The notes beneath the pieces are model-generated. The model was given only the letters and a program-made list of their open reading frames with translations. It had not been told where the DNA came from and did no database searches. Below are positions 22,125 to 32,761 of a DNA stretch of 37,221 bases, in pieces (position 1 is the first letter of the stretch; each line of letters begins with the position of its first letter). Source of the DNA: CAZGTQ01 sp964528575 (GTDB taxonomy: Bacteria > Planctomycetota > UBA1135 > GCA-002686595); the NCBI GenBank assembly GCA_964528575.1, contig CAZGTQ010000092.1:1-37221 (forward strand). The letters are read 5' to 3'. The translations under genes and the position numbers were made by a program.

Positions 22125-24013
22125 GCCCGGACGGAGACTTCGAAGGCGAGCCGCGCGCGGCGCGGGTCGACCCGCGCCTGTGGAAGCGCCTCCTCGGCTA
22201 TGCCAAGCCCTACCGGCGCCAGCTCGTGCGCTTCGTCGGGTGCGCGCTGCTGGTGGCGGCGTGCGACGCGTCGTTCCCGCTCGTCACGCGCGCGGTCGTC
22301 GACCACGTCGCGGCGGGCGGCGGTCCGGACGGGCTGGTCCGGTACGCGCTGGCGTTCGCCGGTCTCGTCGTCGTGTTGGTGAGCTCGATCCTCGGCTTCG
22401 TCTCCGCAGGCGGCCACCTGCGTACGGCGATCGGCTACGACATCCGCCGCGACGGGTTCGACAACCTGCAGCGGCTCCCGTTCGCGTACTTCGACCGCCG
22501 CCCGGTCGGCTGGCTGATGGCGCGCATGACGTCGGACTGCGAGCGGCTGGCGAACGTGCTCGTCTGGGGCCTGCTCGACCTCACGTGGGGCGTCGCCGTG
22601 ATGGCGTCGATCTCGGTGGTGCTCCTCGCGCTCGACGCACGGCTCGCGCTCGTCGTCCTGTCGGTCGTCCCGCTGCTCGCCGTCGTCAGCGTCCTGTTCC
22701 AGCGCAAGATCCTCGCGAGCAGCCGCATCGTGCGGCGGACGAGCTCGCGGCTGACCGCCGCGTACAACGAGGGCTTGGCCGCGGTCGTGACGAGCAAGGC
22801 GTTCGTGCGCGAGCGGGAGAACGCGCGCGAGTTCGGCGCGCTCGCGGCCGAGATGGAGGCGGCGACCGTGCGCAACCACTTGCAGAGCGCGCTCTACCTG
22901 CCGCTCGTGCTGATGCTCGCCGGCGTCGCCACCGCGGCGGCGGTCGGCGTCGGCGGCGGCGAGATCGCGGCGGGCGCGCTCACGCTCGGGACGCTCGTCG
23001 CGTTCCTCGCGTACGCGCGCACGCTCTTCGAGCCGGTGCAGGAGCTCGCGGCGCGCTACGCCGAGCTGCAGATGGCACAGGCGGCGGCCGAGCGCATCGT
23101 CGGGCTGATCGACGAGGTGCCGGCGATCGCCGACCGCCCGAGCGTGCGCGCGCGCATCGCCGATCACATCGCCGCGCCCATGGTGCGGACCGGCGACGGG
23201 CTCGCCGCGGACGGGCTCCCCGACCGCGTCGAGCGGATCGCGTTCCGCGGCGTGGGCTTCGCGTACGCGGGCGGCAAGAGCGTCCTCGAGGGCTTCGACC
23301 TCGATGTGCGCGCGGGCGAGACGATCGCGCTGGTCGGACCGACCGGCGGCGGCAAGAGCACGATCGTCAGCTTGCTCTGCCGCTTCTACGAGCCGACGGC
23401 GGGCGCGATCGAGATCGACGGCGTCGACTACCGCGAGCGCAGCCTCGCCTGGTGGCAGGCGCAGCTCGGAGTCGTGCTCCAGGCGCCGCACCTGTTCGGC
23501 GGGACGATCGAGGAGAACGTGCGTTACGGCCGCTTGGACGCGACGCGCGCCGAGGTCGAGGCGGCGGCGCGAGTCGTCGGCGCGGACGCGCTCGTCGCGT
23601 CGTTGCCGGACGGCTGGGACACGAAGGTGGGCGAGGGCGGCGCGCGCCTCTCGACGGGCCAGAAGCAGCTCGTGGCGTTCGCGCGCGCGGTGCTCGCCGA
23701 CCCGCGGGTCCTCGTCATGGACGAGGCGACGTCGTCGATCGACACCGAGACGGAGCGGCGCATCCAGAGCGGCCTCGAGCGCGTGCTCGCGGGGCGTACG
23801 AGCTTCGTCATCGCGCACCGTCTCTCGACGATCCGCAAGGCCGACCGGATCCTCGTGATCGACGGCGGGCGCATCGTCGAGCAGGGCGACCACGCGACGC
23901 TGCTCGCGCTCCGCGGCCGCTACCACGAGCTCGTCACGCGCCAGAGCGTGCGCGCCGCGGCGCGCCGGCAGGATAGTTGGGACGAGGGCGCCGCGGCGTC
24001 CGCGACGCCGTGA
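22121..24013 (+). CDS. ABC exporter half-transporter, catalytic subunit
   Basis: A 630-residue protein whose ATG overlaps the preceding stop (ATGA), with Shine-Dalgarno GGAAGGAGGG at 22106-22115. Residues 25-330 form the membrane domain. The ATPase domain has Walker A GPTGGGKST (K412), signature LSTGQ (510-514), Walker B VLVMDE with catalytic E535, and H-loop AHRLS. The signature motif departs from LSGGQ. In a heterodimer it would face the Walker motifs of the first subunit, so both deviations fall in the same ATP site, leaving one canonical site. This is what is known for heterodimeric exporters of the TM287/288 type. A 60-residue insertion (about 330-375, including DHIAAPMVRTGDGLAADG) separates the two domains. 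Confidence 0.92.
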   Translation: MSPDGDFEGEPRAARVDPRLWKRLLGYAKPYRRQLVRFVGCALLVAACDASFPLVTRAVVDHVAAGGGPDGLVRYALAFAGLVVVLVSSILGFVSAGGHLRTAIGYDIRRDGFDNLQRLPFAYFDRRPVGWLMARMTSDCERLANVLVWGLLDLTWGVAVMASISVVLLALDARLALVVLSVVPLLAVVSVLFQRKILASSRIVRRTSSRLTAAYNEGLAAVVTSKAFVRERENAREFGALAAEMEAATVRNHLQSALYLPLVLMLAGVATAAAVGVGGGEIAAGALTLGTLVAFLAYARTLFEPVQELAARYAELQMAQAAAERIVGLIDEVPAIADRPSVRARIADHIAAPMVRTGDGLAADGLPDRVERIAFRGVGFAYAGGKSVLEGFDLDVRAGETIALVGPTGGGKSTIVSLLCRFYEPTAGAIEIDGVDYRERSLAWWQAQLGVVLQAPHLFGGTIEENVRYGRLDATRAEVEAAARVVGADALVASLPDGWDTKVGEGGARLSTGQKQLVAFARAVLADPRVLVMDEATSSIDTETERRIQSGLERVLAGRTSFVIAHRLSTIRKADRILVIDGGRIVEQGDHATLLALRGRYHELVTRQSVRAAARRQDSWDEGAAASATP

Positions 24014-24029
24014 GCCATGCGAGGCCGCC

Positions 24030-24401
24030 GTGTACCTACGCTTCGTCACGACGCGGCGGGATCCGTGGACGCGCCAGCTCCAGGGTATCTTGACCGCCTG
24101 CTACGACCTGCGCGAGGAGGGCGAGCTCGACCGCCACGCCCGCGCGGAGCTCGACGAGCTCCTGTCGTGGTACGAGCGCAATCTGACGGTGCCCTACGCG
24201 TGGGTCTTTCGGGAGCCGGCGATCGCCTGGTTCCGCGCCGACGCGGGCGAGCCGCTCCAGAGCGTCTGGTGGGCGGTCTCGTTCCTGCGCCGCCACGGGC
24301 TCGCCGTCGAGCGGCTGCGCACCGCCAAGCCCGGCCGCGTGCTCTACAGCGACCGCCACCAGGTCGTCGCGGTCCCGTGGCGCGACACGTTCCGCTCGTG
24401 A
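24030..24401 (+). CDS. Small conserved-type hypothetical protein
   Basis: A 123-residue protein, GTG start, 16 nt after the ABC stop. The sequence is compact with no signal peptide: MYLRFVTTRRDPWTRQLQG, a helical middle (EELDELLSWYERNL-like), then AIAWFRADAGEPLQSVWWAV and a C-terminal LRTAKPGRVLYSDRHQVVAVP. From memory, similar sequences occur as uncharacterised proteins in Planctomycetota and relatives, but I cannot name a family. Aromatic residues are frequent. It might be cotranscribed with the ABC genes, though the spacing alone does not prove it. An ATG at 24017 is in a different frame and is not used. Confidence 0.7.
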   Translation: MYLRFVTTRRDPWTRQLQGILTACYDLREEGELDRHARAELDELLSWYERNLTVPYAWVFREPAIAWFRADAGEPLQSVWWAVSFLRRHGLAVERLRTAKPGRVLYSDRHQVVAVPWRDTFRS

Positions 24402-24426
24402 GCGCGTTGCTACGCTCTGCGGCGCC

Positions 24427-25314
24427 ATGCCCGAGCTCCCCGACGTGACGGTCTACGTCGACGCGCTGCGGCGGCACGTCGTGGGAGACGTGCTGGAGCG
24501 CGTGCGGCTCGCGAGCCCGTTCCTGTTGCGCAGCGTCGCGCCGCCTCTCTCGGACTTCGAGGGGCGCGTCGTGACGGGCGCACGGCGGATCGGCAAGCGT
24601 GTCGTGCTCGCGTTCGAGGGCGAGCTGTTCCTCGTGATGCACTTGATGATCGCGGGACGGCTGCGGTGGCGCGCGAAGGGCGCGGCGCTCCCCGGCCGGC
24701 GCGGCCTGGCGGCGTTCGACTTCGCGCGCGGGACGGTGCTCTTCACCGAGGAGGGGACGAAGAGGCGCGCGCGGCTGCACGCGGTGCACGGCGAGAGCGG
24801 GCTCGCCGAGCACGATCCGGGCGGGCTCGACGTCTTCGGCGCGAGCGCCGAGCAGTTCGCCGAGCGGCTGCGGCGCGACAACCACACGCTCAAGCGCGCG
24901 CTCACCGATCCGCGCATCCTCGACGGCATCGGCAACGCGTACTCCGACGAGATCCTGCACCGCGCGCGGCTCTCGCCGCTGCGGTTGACGTCGAAGCTCG
25001 CGGACGAGGAGCTCGCGCGGCTCCTCGCGGCCGCGCGGAGCGTGCTCACGCAATGGACGGAGCGGCTGCGCGCCGACGTCGGGGAGGGCTTTCCCGAGAA
25101 GGTCACGGCGTTCCGCGAGGGGATGGCGGTCCACGGCCGCTATCGCCAGCCGTGTCCCGACTGCGGCGCCCCGGTCCAGCGCATCGCGTACCGCGACAAC
25201 GAGACGAACTACTGCGCGCGCTGCCAGACCGAGGGACGGCTGCTCGCCGACCGCGCGCTCTCGCGCCTGCTCAAGCAGGACTGGCCGAAGACGATCGACG
25301 AGCTGGAGCGCTGA
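24427..25314 (+). CDS. Fpg/Nei-family DNA glycosylase, divergent subfamily
   Basis: A 295-residue base-excision repair enzyme that removes oxidised bases and nicks the strand. The mature N-terminus PELPDV gives the catalytic P2 and E3, and K57 lies in RRIGKRVVLAF as in Fpg. IGNAYSDEILHRARLSP matches the helix-two-turn-helix region. The zinc finger is C243-x2-C246-x16-C263-x2-C266. It differs from classical Fpg at the finger: NETNYCARCQ replaces the usual Q-R-x-T-F-Y-C motif, so the phosphate-binding Arg (R258 in E. coli) is absent. About 29 residues follow the last Cys (GRLLADRALSRLLKQDWP and beyond). TACGCT lies 10 nt before the ATG. It is probably monocistronic or the last gene after the ABC operon. 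Confidence 0.88.
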   Translation: MPELPDVTVYVDALRRHVVGDVLERVRLASPFLLRSVAPPLSDFEGRVVTGARRIGKRVVLAFEGELFLVMHLMIAGRLRWRAKGAALPGRRGLAAFDFARGTVLFTEEGTKRRARLHAVHGESGLAEHDPGGLDVFGASAEQFAERLRRDNHTLKRALTDPRILDGIGNAYSDEILHRARLSPLRLTSKLADEELARLLAAARSVLTQWTERLRADVGEGFPEKVTAFREGMAVHGRYRQPCPDCGAPVQRIAYRDNETNYCARCQTEGRLLADRALSRLLKQDWPKTIDELER

Positions 25315-25326
25315 GCGCGGCCGGCG

Positions 25327-26079
25327 TCAGCCGCCGAGCAGCCAATCGAGCTCCTCGCGCAGCGCGTCGGCGTCCGTCACCGTCTCGGCGACGAGGTCGC
25401 GCAGCGTCGCGCGATAGCGGCGCTTGGCGTGCTGCAGGTAGTTGGACACGTCCACGCGGCCGATGCCGTAGCGCGCGGCGACGGCGGCGTAGTCGAGCTC
25501 CTCGCTCGCGTCGAGGAAGTAGTCGCGGAAGACCTGGAAGTACGTCGGCCGGCCTTCGGCGGTGTAGCGCTCCTCGAGCGCGTCGACGGCACGCGCGAGC
25601 AGGTCGCGGCGCCATGCCTGGTCGAGCACGGCCCCGGGCTCGGGCTCGCGCTCGGTCGCGAGCGAGCGGCGCAGCTCCTCGGCCTCTTCGGCGTCGAGCG
25701 CGCGCAGCGCGAGCCCGCCGCCGCGCTTGAGCCGGCGCTGCTTGCGCGCGTCGTCGGCGAGGAAGTGCTCGAGCGCGACCTTGACGAACGCGCGGAAGCG
25801 GCCGCGCGCAGGATCGGCGCGCTCGACGAAGCCGCTCTCGAGCATCCACGCGAAGAAGTCCTGCGTCAGATCCTTCGCGTCCTCGTTCGTCTTCGCCCAG
25901 CGCGTGCGCACGTACGCGTAGACCGGCTTCCAGTAGCTCGACGCGACCGCCTCGAACGACGCGCGCTGCTCGGTCGTGCCGGCGCGCGCGCTCTCGAGCA
26001 CGCGCGACCAGCACGTGCTCGGGAACGCGCGGTCGCCGCGGGCGAGACTCGTGTCGGCGCCGACGGGAACGCGGGTCAT
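25327..26079 (-). CDS. ECF-like RNA polymerase sigma factor (planctomycete type)
   Basis: A 250-residue sigma-70-family protein. FPSTCWSRVLESA opens the protein as in many planctomycete ECF-like factors. Region 2 follows: YWKPVYAYVRTRWAKTNEDA, DLTQDFFAWMLESG and RGRFRAFVKVALEHFLAD. The C-terminal part (LDYAAVAARYGIGRVDVSNY then LQHAKRRYRATLRDLV) is the region 4 helix-turn-helix. There is no zinc-finger anti-sigma gene beside it. It lies 4 bp downstream of the VIT-VWA gene in the same direction, so the two probably share a transcript. TACGAT (complement of 26086-26091), 6 nt before the ATG and overlapping the end of the VIT-VWA gene, may also drive it alone. Target promoters are unknown. Confidence 0.88.
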   Translation of the reverse strand: MTRVPVGADTSLARGDRAFPSTCWSRVLESARAGTTEQRASFEAVASSYWKPVYAYVRTRWAKTNEDAKDLTQDFFAWMLESGFVERADPARGRFRAFVKVALEHFLADDARKQRRLKRGGGLALRALDAEEAEELRRSLATEREPEPGAVLDQAWRRDLLARAVDALEERYTAEGRPTYFQVFRDYFLDASEELDYAAVAARYGIGRVDVSNYLQHAKRRYRATLRDLVAETVTDADALREELDWLLGG

Positions 26080-26083
26080 GCGC

Positions 26084-28249
26084 TCATCGTACTGCGGAGC
26101 CGGCGACGCGCACCGTGCGGCCGCCGACCTCGAGGACGACCTCGCCGGTGCGCGCGAGGACCGGACCGAGCCACGGGTGCGCGTCGAGCAGCGCGAAGTA
26201 GACGTCGGAGAACAGCTCGATCTCCTCGTCCACCTGCGTCGCGTCGAGGTCCGCCTCGCTCCAGACTCCGTCGCGCACGAAGAACGTCTTGCCGCGGACG
26301 GACTGGACGCCGCCGATGGTGACCAGCTCGCCGCTCTCGTCGTAGTAGCGGTTGTCGACCTCGGCGCGCGCGACGCGCTGGCGGCGCTTGCTGTTGGCGG
26401 CCCCCGAGACCGCGGCCGGACCCGTCACCTCGTCGGCGCGCTCTTCGAGCTCGTGCAGCGCGCGGACGCGCACGTCGTCGAACGCCAGGAGATCGGTCTC
26501 CGGCGCCGCGAGGAAGCTCGTGTACTCGGTCAGGATCCCGAAGCGCGTCCCGAGGCGCACGATCTCGTCGACCAGCTCCTGCGCCTTGCCGTGCAGGCGG
26601 ATCTCGTCGACGAGGAAGCCGACCTTCTTCGCGGCCCAGATGCGCGCGACGAGGTCGCGCGACCCGGTGCGCGCGTCGGCGGCGAAGTGCGCGGGGAAAT
26701 GCGCGGCGAACGGCTGACCACCGCGGCGGCCCGCGATGCGCACGGCGCCGTGGCCCGACCCGCGGTAGCGACCGCTGACGAGGAGCTGGTGGCCGCCGTA
26801 CAGATCGCCGGTCTCCCGCGGGAAGACGTCGTAGGTCGTGACGCCCTCGAACGCGATCGTGGCGTCGAGCACGAGCGGCGCTTGCATGCGCGCGTAGAAG
26901 CCCGGCACCTTCGCCTCGAGGCTCTCGCTCGGCAGCACGTACTCCGACAGGCCCCTGCTCTGCACGGCGAGCCGATCGAGGAGCGCGGCGTTGACGTCGA
27001 AGCCGACGCCGAAGGCGACGATGCGCACGTCGCCTTTGTTCGCCTCGCGCGCAGCGCGGCAGAGCGCGAGCTCGTCGCGCTCGCCGACCGTCGGCAGACC
27101 GTCGGTCAGGAAGACGAGCTGGGCGAGGCGCGGAGCCGCCGGGAGCTGGGCGAGCGCCTGGGCGAGCGCCTCCTCGATGTTCGTGCCGCCCTCCGCGCGG
27201 ACGCCGTCGAGGAAGGCGCGCGCATCGGCGAGGTTCTGCGCCGTCGGCGGCTGCAGTTGCGCGGCGAAGAGCTCCACGCCGGTCGAGTAGGTGACGAGGT
27301 TGAAGCGGTCCTCGGGACGCAGGCGCTCGAGCATGAAGCGGAGCGCTTCGCGCGCCTGCTCGATCTTCTTGTCCTGCATGCTGCCGGAACGGTCGAGCAC
27401 GAAGACGACATCCTTCGGCTCGGGCTCGATCGACTCGGTCGGAATGCCGTTGACGACGGCGAGGAAGTAACCGTCCTCGGAGGGGTCGGGCCGCTCGCTG
27501 AGCAACGTGACGTCGAGCAGGCTCTCGCTCCCGACCGGCCGCGCTTTGAAGTAGGCGAGGAAGTCGAGCGCGCAAACCGCGCTCGTCTCGTCGACGCGGA
27601 ACGTCGAGCGGTAGCGGACCGGACTCGCGCCGTGCTCGCGGGTCGTGCCCTGGTCGAGCTCGTGCGTCGGCGAGTAGAGCGTCGTGATCGGGTGATCGGC
27701 GACGATCTCCCCGTCGATCGTGAGCCGGGTCGCCGCCGCGGAGCGCCGAAACGCCGTGAGCGGGAGGTGCAGCCGCATGCGGTCCGCCTCGGGCTCGACG
27801 ACGCGCGTGTAGGTGATCACGACGTCGACGGAGCCGCGTGCCGGGACCGGGAAGACGCGCGCCCGGAACATCGCTTCGCCGTAGTGCTCGAGCAGCGCCG
27901 GGTCCTTCGTGCGGCGGACGATGCTCTGGTAGATGCGGCGCGCCTCGTCGGCCCCGTGGACGGTTCCCTCGAGCGTGCCGTCGGCGGTGTGGAGCGCGAG
28001 CCCGGAGACGACGCTGCCGTCGCCGAGCGGGAAGATCAGGTCGAACTCGCGCGGCCGTACGTCGGAGTTGTGGAGCGTGACGCGCTGCTCCACGCGCATC
28101 GTCGGCCCGTCGACGCGCAGGTCGACGTCGAGCGCGGTGACGTGAACGAGCTCGGGCTCGTGGCGCAGCGCGCGGTCGCCGGGCGGCTGTTGCGCGGCGG
28201 GCGCGAGGGCGAACAGGGCGAGGAACGCGGTGCGGAGCGGAAGGTGCAT
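26084..28249 (-). CDS. Secreted VIT and von Willebrand factor A domain protein
   Basis: A 721-residue protein with signal peptide MHLPLRTAFLALFALAPAAQ. The upstream in-frame ATG at 28291 is rejected because it precedes the signal peptide with 14 polar residues. Residues 30-160 are a VIT domain (VEQRVTLHNSDVRPREFDLIF then an EARRIYQ stretch). Residues 280-450 are a VWA domain with MIDAS motif D286-R-S288-G-S290, a GGTNIEEAL Thr loop and FLTDG. The C-terminal 250 residues match the usual tail of VIT-VWA proteins (AKKVGFLVDEIRLHGKAQEL, GILTEYTSFL). These proteins bind ligands through a divalent metal and are thought to act in adhesion or surface assembly. It sits directly upstream of a sigma factor gene. 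Confidence 0.9.
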   Translation of the reverse strand: MHLPLRTAFLALFALAPAAQQPPGDRALRHEPELVHVTALDVDLRVDGPTMRVEQRVTLHNSDVRPREFDLIFPLGDGSVVSGLALHTADGTLEGTVHGADEARRIYQSIVRRTKDPALLEHYGEAMFRARVFPVPARGSVDVVITYTRVVEPEADRMRLHLPLTAFRRSAAATRLTIDGEIVADHPITTLYSPTHELDQGTTREHGASPVRYRSTFRVDETSAVCALDFLAYFKARPVGSESLLDVTLLSERPDPSEDGYFLAVVNGIPTESIEPEPKDVVFVLDRSGSMQDKKIEQAREALRFMLERLRPEDRFNLVTYSTGVELFAAQLQPPTAQNLADARAFLDGVRAEGGTNIEEALAQALAQLPAAPRLAQLVFLTDGLPTVGERDELALCRAAREANKGDVRIVAFGVGFDVNAALLDRLAVQSRGLSEYVLPSESLEAKVPGFYARMQAPLVLDATIAFEGVTTYDVFPRETGDLYGGHQLLVSGRYRGSGHGAVRIAGRRGGQPFAAHFPAHFAADARTGSRDLVARIWAAKKVGFLVDEIRLHGKAQELVDEIVRLGTRFGILTEYTSFLAAPETDLLAFDDVRVRALHELEERADEVTGPAAVSGAANSKRRQRVARAEVDNRYYDESGELVTIGGVQSVRGKTFFVRDGVWSEADLDATQVDEEIELFSDVYFALLDAHPWLGPVLARTGEVVLEVGGRTVRVAGSAVR

Positions 28250-28678
28250 GGCGAGCAACGTGGCGTGGGTGCGAGGGCGGGTGATACGCAAGGAGAACGG
28301 AGCGGGGGTGCCACCTCTTGGCGCGCGGTGAAGTCACCCCCAGGTCGGGTGGGTGGGGGGTGGTGGGTGGTCGTGCGCGCGTACGCATGCGCGCGCGCGC
28401 GCGACCCCCCCCCGTGCCGTCCCCCGCGCCGCCCCGCCGCGCCACTCCCACTCCCCCTCCCGCCCCCGCTCCCCCCGCCAGGTTTCGCGAGACTTTCACC
28501 GCTCCGCGCTCGCGAGCGCCCACTGGCGGTCCGACAATGCCGCGGGGCCTCGCACCCATCCCCGCGCCTGTCGCTGCGGGGGCGGATGGCGCGCGATCGC
28601 CGCGCCGGGCGGGTCGCGGTCCGGCGGCTCATTCCCAGCGGACGGCCTCTCGATGACACCCCCCGTGCCCTCCGCCCG
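28250..28678. other. 429-bp divergent intergenic region with extreme sequence composition
   Basis: The region separates the VIT-VWA gene (-) from aceE (+). The unusual block at 28347-28480 dominates it. No coding frame here shows a domain or signal peptide, and the frames that cross it are low-complexity. No clear -35/-10 pair is visible for aceE; a longer leader is likely for both genes. On the minus strand GCGTATCAC near 28288-28296 could be part of a promoter for the VIT-VWA gene, but this is weak. Confidence 0.5.
28347..28480. repeat. Adjacent G-rich, alternating GC and C-rich tracts (non-B DNA candidate)
   Basis: Positions 28347-28370 contain four closely spaced G-runs separated by one to three bases, a G-quadruplex pattern on the plus strand. 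Positions 28372-28403 alternate purine and pyrimidine without a break for 32 bp, mostly CG, the classical Z-DNA pattern. A run of nine C follows (28405-28413), and 28444-28480 is a nearly pure pyrimidine tract with repeated C-runs, an i-motif or triplex pattern. Confidence 0.85.
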
Positions 28679-31396
<2,718 letters not shown>

Positions 31397-31405
31397 TGCG
31401 GGACG

Positions 31406-31411
31406 TACAAT
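31406..31411 (+). promoter_or_regulatory. TACAAT -10 element of the sigma / CHAT operon
   Basis: TACAAT matches five of six -10 consensus positions and is unusual in DNA this GC-rich. It lies 10 nt before the ATG at 31422, so transcription would begin at or within a few bases of the start codon. No good -35 box is seen 17 bp upstream. Confidence 0.5.
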
Positions 31412-31421
31412 CGCCGTCTCC

Positions 31422-32042
31422 ATGGAGTCGGAGACGCCTGCTTCGAGCGCGCCGGGAGGTCTGCACGGCGCCGACCTCGAGCTCGTCCGCGCGGCGCGCT
31501 CGGGCCGGCGCGAAGCCGTCGAGCGCCTGATCGCGCGCATGCGCTGCGTCCCGCGCATGCTCGCGGCGAAGAACGCGCGCATGGGCCGCCCGCTCGACGA
31601 CGCCGAGCTCGAGGACCTCGTCCAGGAGTCGCTCTACGCGATCTGGCGCAAGCTCGACACCTACGCGGGCCGCGCGGCGCTCGAGACGTGGTTCTACCGC
31701 TTCTGCTTCCTCGAGCTCGTGCGCCGCGTCGCCCAAGCGCGTCGCACGCCCGCGCCGCTCACCGACGTCGAAAATGCGCTTCCCGCCGCGATCACGAGCG
31801 AGCGCCCCGGCCCGTTCGAGCTCGAGCACGTCTACCGCGGCCTCGAGCGGCTCGAGCCCGACGAGGCAGACGCGATCCGCGCGAAGCACCTCGAGGAGCT
31901 GACCTTCGACGAGATCGGCGCGCGGCTGGGCGTGTCGCCGAACACGGTCAAGACGCGCTATTACCGTGGGATGCTGAAACTGCGCAGCATCCTGGGCGTT
32001 CCGACGAAGACCCGGTCCGGTTTCCGGGAGGACACGCCGTGA
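31422..32042 (+). CDS. ECF RNA polymerase sigma factor of the CHAT operon
   Basis: A 206-residue ECF sigma factor. Region 2 is recognisable as LEDLVQESLYAIWRKLDTYA with WFYRFCFLELVRR; region 4 is FDEIGARLGVSPNTVKTRYY with RGMLKLR. The spacer (PAPLTDVENALPAAITSERP) is of normal ECF length. The ATG at 31422 follows a good TACAAT box, and the longer frame upstream lies inside aceE. The downstream anti-sigma-like gene overlaps its stop by 4 bp (GTGA), as is usual for cognate sigma/anti-sigma pairs. It differs from the factor at 25327, which is larger and of another ECF type. Confidence 0.9.
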   Translation: MESETPASSAPGGLHGADLELVRAARSGRREAVERLIARMRCVPRMLAAKNARMGRPLDDAELEDLVQESLYAIWRKLDTYAGRAALETWFYRFCFLELVRRVAQARRTPAPLTDVENALPAAITSERPGPFELEHVYRGLERLEPDEADAIRAKHLEELTFDEIGARLGVSPNTVKTRYYRGMLKLRSILGVPTKTRSGFREDTP

Positions 32043-32761
32043 ACAGCCCCCAGCACGGCCCGCGGCACGAGGAGCAGCTCCTCGAAATCCTGCGCGCTTG
32101 CCCCGACCTCGCGTCGGGCGTCGCGGCCGCGGAGCGCTCTGCCCTCGGCCGCTGCCCGGCGTGCCGCGACGAGCTCGAGACCCTCGTCGAGCTCGAGCGC
32201 GCGCTCGACGCCGCGGGGCAGGACGAGCGCGCGACGATCGCCGCCTCGCGCGAGCTCGAGACGGCGCCCGGCGAGGGGCACGTCGCGACGGTCGGCCGGG
32301 CCGCCGCCGCGGGGCGCGCGGCCGGTCCGGACGGCTCGCGCGGTCTGGCCGCGCGCACCCCGGCGTCCTTGCGCTGGATCGCGGTCGCCGCCGCCGCGCT
32401 CGTCGCTGTGTTCGCGCTGCGCTGGGATCCGGGCGCGCCACCGCGGCCCGACCCCGAGTGGATGGGCGCGGGCGGCCTCGAGATCGTGCGCCCGGCGGGC
32501 CTGGTCGATGCGTGGTCGCCTTTCGAGTGGACGCTCGACGCGGCGGAGGCCGCATGGTTCGAGGTCTACGTCTACGATGCGGAGGCCTTGGGCGGAGCGT
32601 CGCCGCTCGTCGAGAGCGGCCGCCTGAACGTCCCGCGCTGGGAGCCGACCGCCGAGGACAGCGCATGGTGGCCGAGACGCATTCGATGGACGGTGAGCGG
32701 CTTCGGCCCGAGCGGGGCCTTCGTCGGCAGCGCCGAGGCTTGGGCGACGCGGCGCGATTGA
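32039..32761 (+). CDS. Membrane-anchored anti-sigma-factor-like protein
   Basis: A 240-residue protein with GTG start overlapping the sigma stop. The N-terminal 60 residues contain CPAC (C39, C42) followed by a helix, RDELETLVELERAL, resembling a zf-HC2/ZAS anti-sigma domain. The His expected four residues before the first Cys is missing, so zinc binding may be lost or use C21 or H10. A membrane helix lies at about 112-128 (LRWIAVAAAALVAVFAL). The C-terminal 105 residues, presumably extracytoplasmic, look like a fibronectin-III-type beta domain (EIVRPAGLVDAWSPFEWTLD, then AAWFEVYVYD). Position and topology make it the likely inhibitor of the upstream sigma factor. The next gene overlaps its stop. 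Confidence 0.7.
   Translation: MNSPQHGPRHEEQLLEILRACPDLASGVAAAERSALGRCPACRDELETLVELERALDAAGQDERATIAASRELETAPGEGHVATVGRAAAAGRAAGPDGSRGLAARTPASLRWIAVAAAALVAVFALRWDPGAPPRPDPEWMGAGGLEIVRPAGLVDAWSPFEWTLDAAEAAWFEVYVYDAEALGGASPLVESGRLNVPRWEPTAEDSAWWPRRIRWTVSGFGPSGAFVGSAEAWATRRD

Noticed and set aside
25976..28678. Upstream extension of the aceE frame
   Set aside because: It runs antisense to the VIT-VWA gene and then through low-complexity intergenic DNA. AceE homology begins just after 28679.
32686..32760. ATG at 32686 as start of the TPR-CHAT gene
   Set aside because: It would overlap the preceding gene by 76 bp. The TTG at 32758 overlaps the stop by 4 bp like other gene junctions here. The choice remains uncertain because the ATG adds a positively charged N-terminus.
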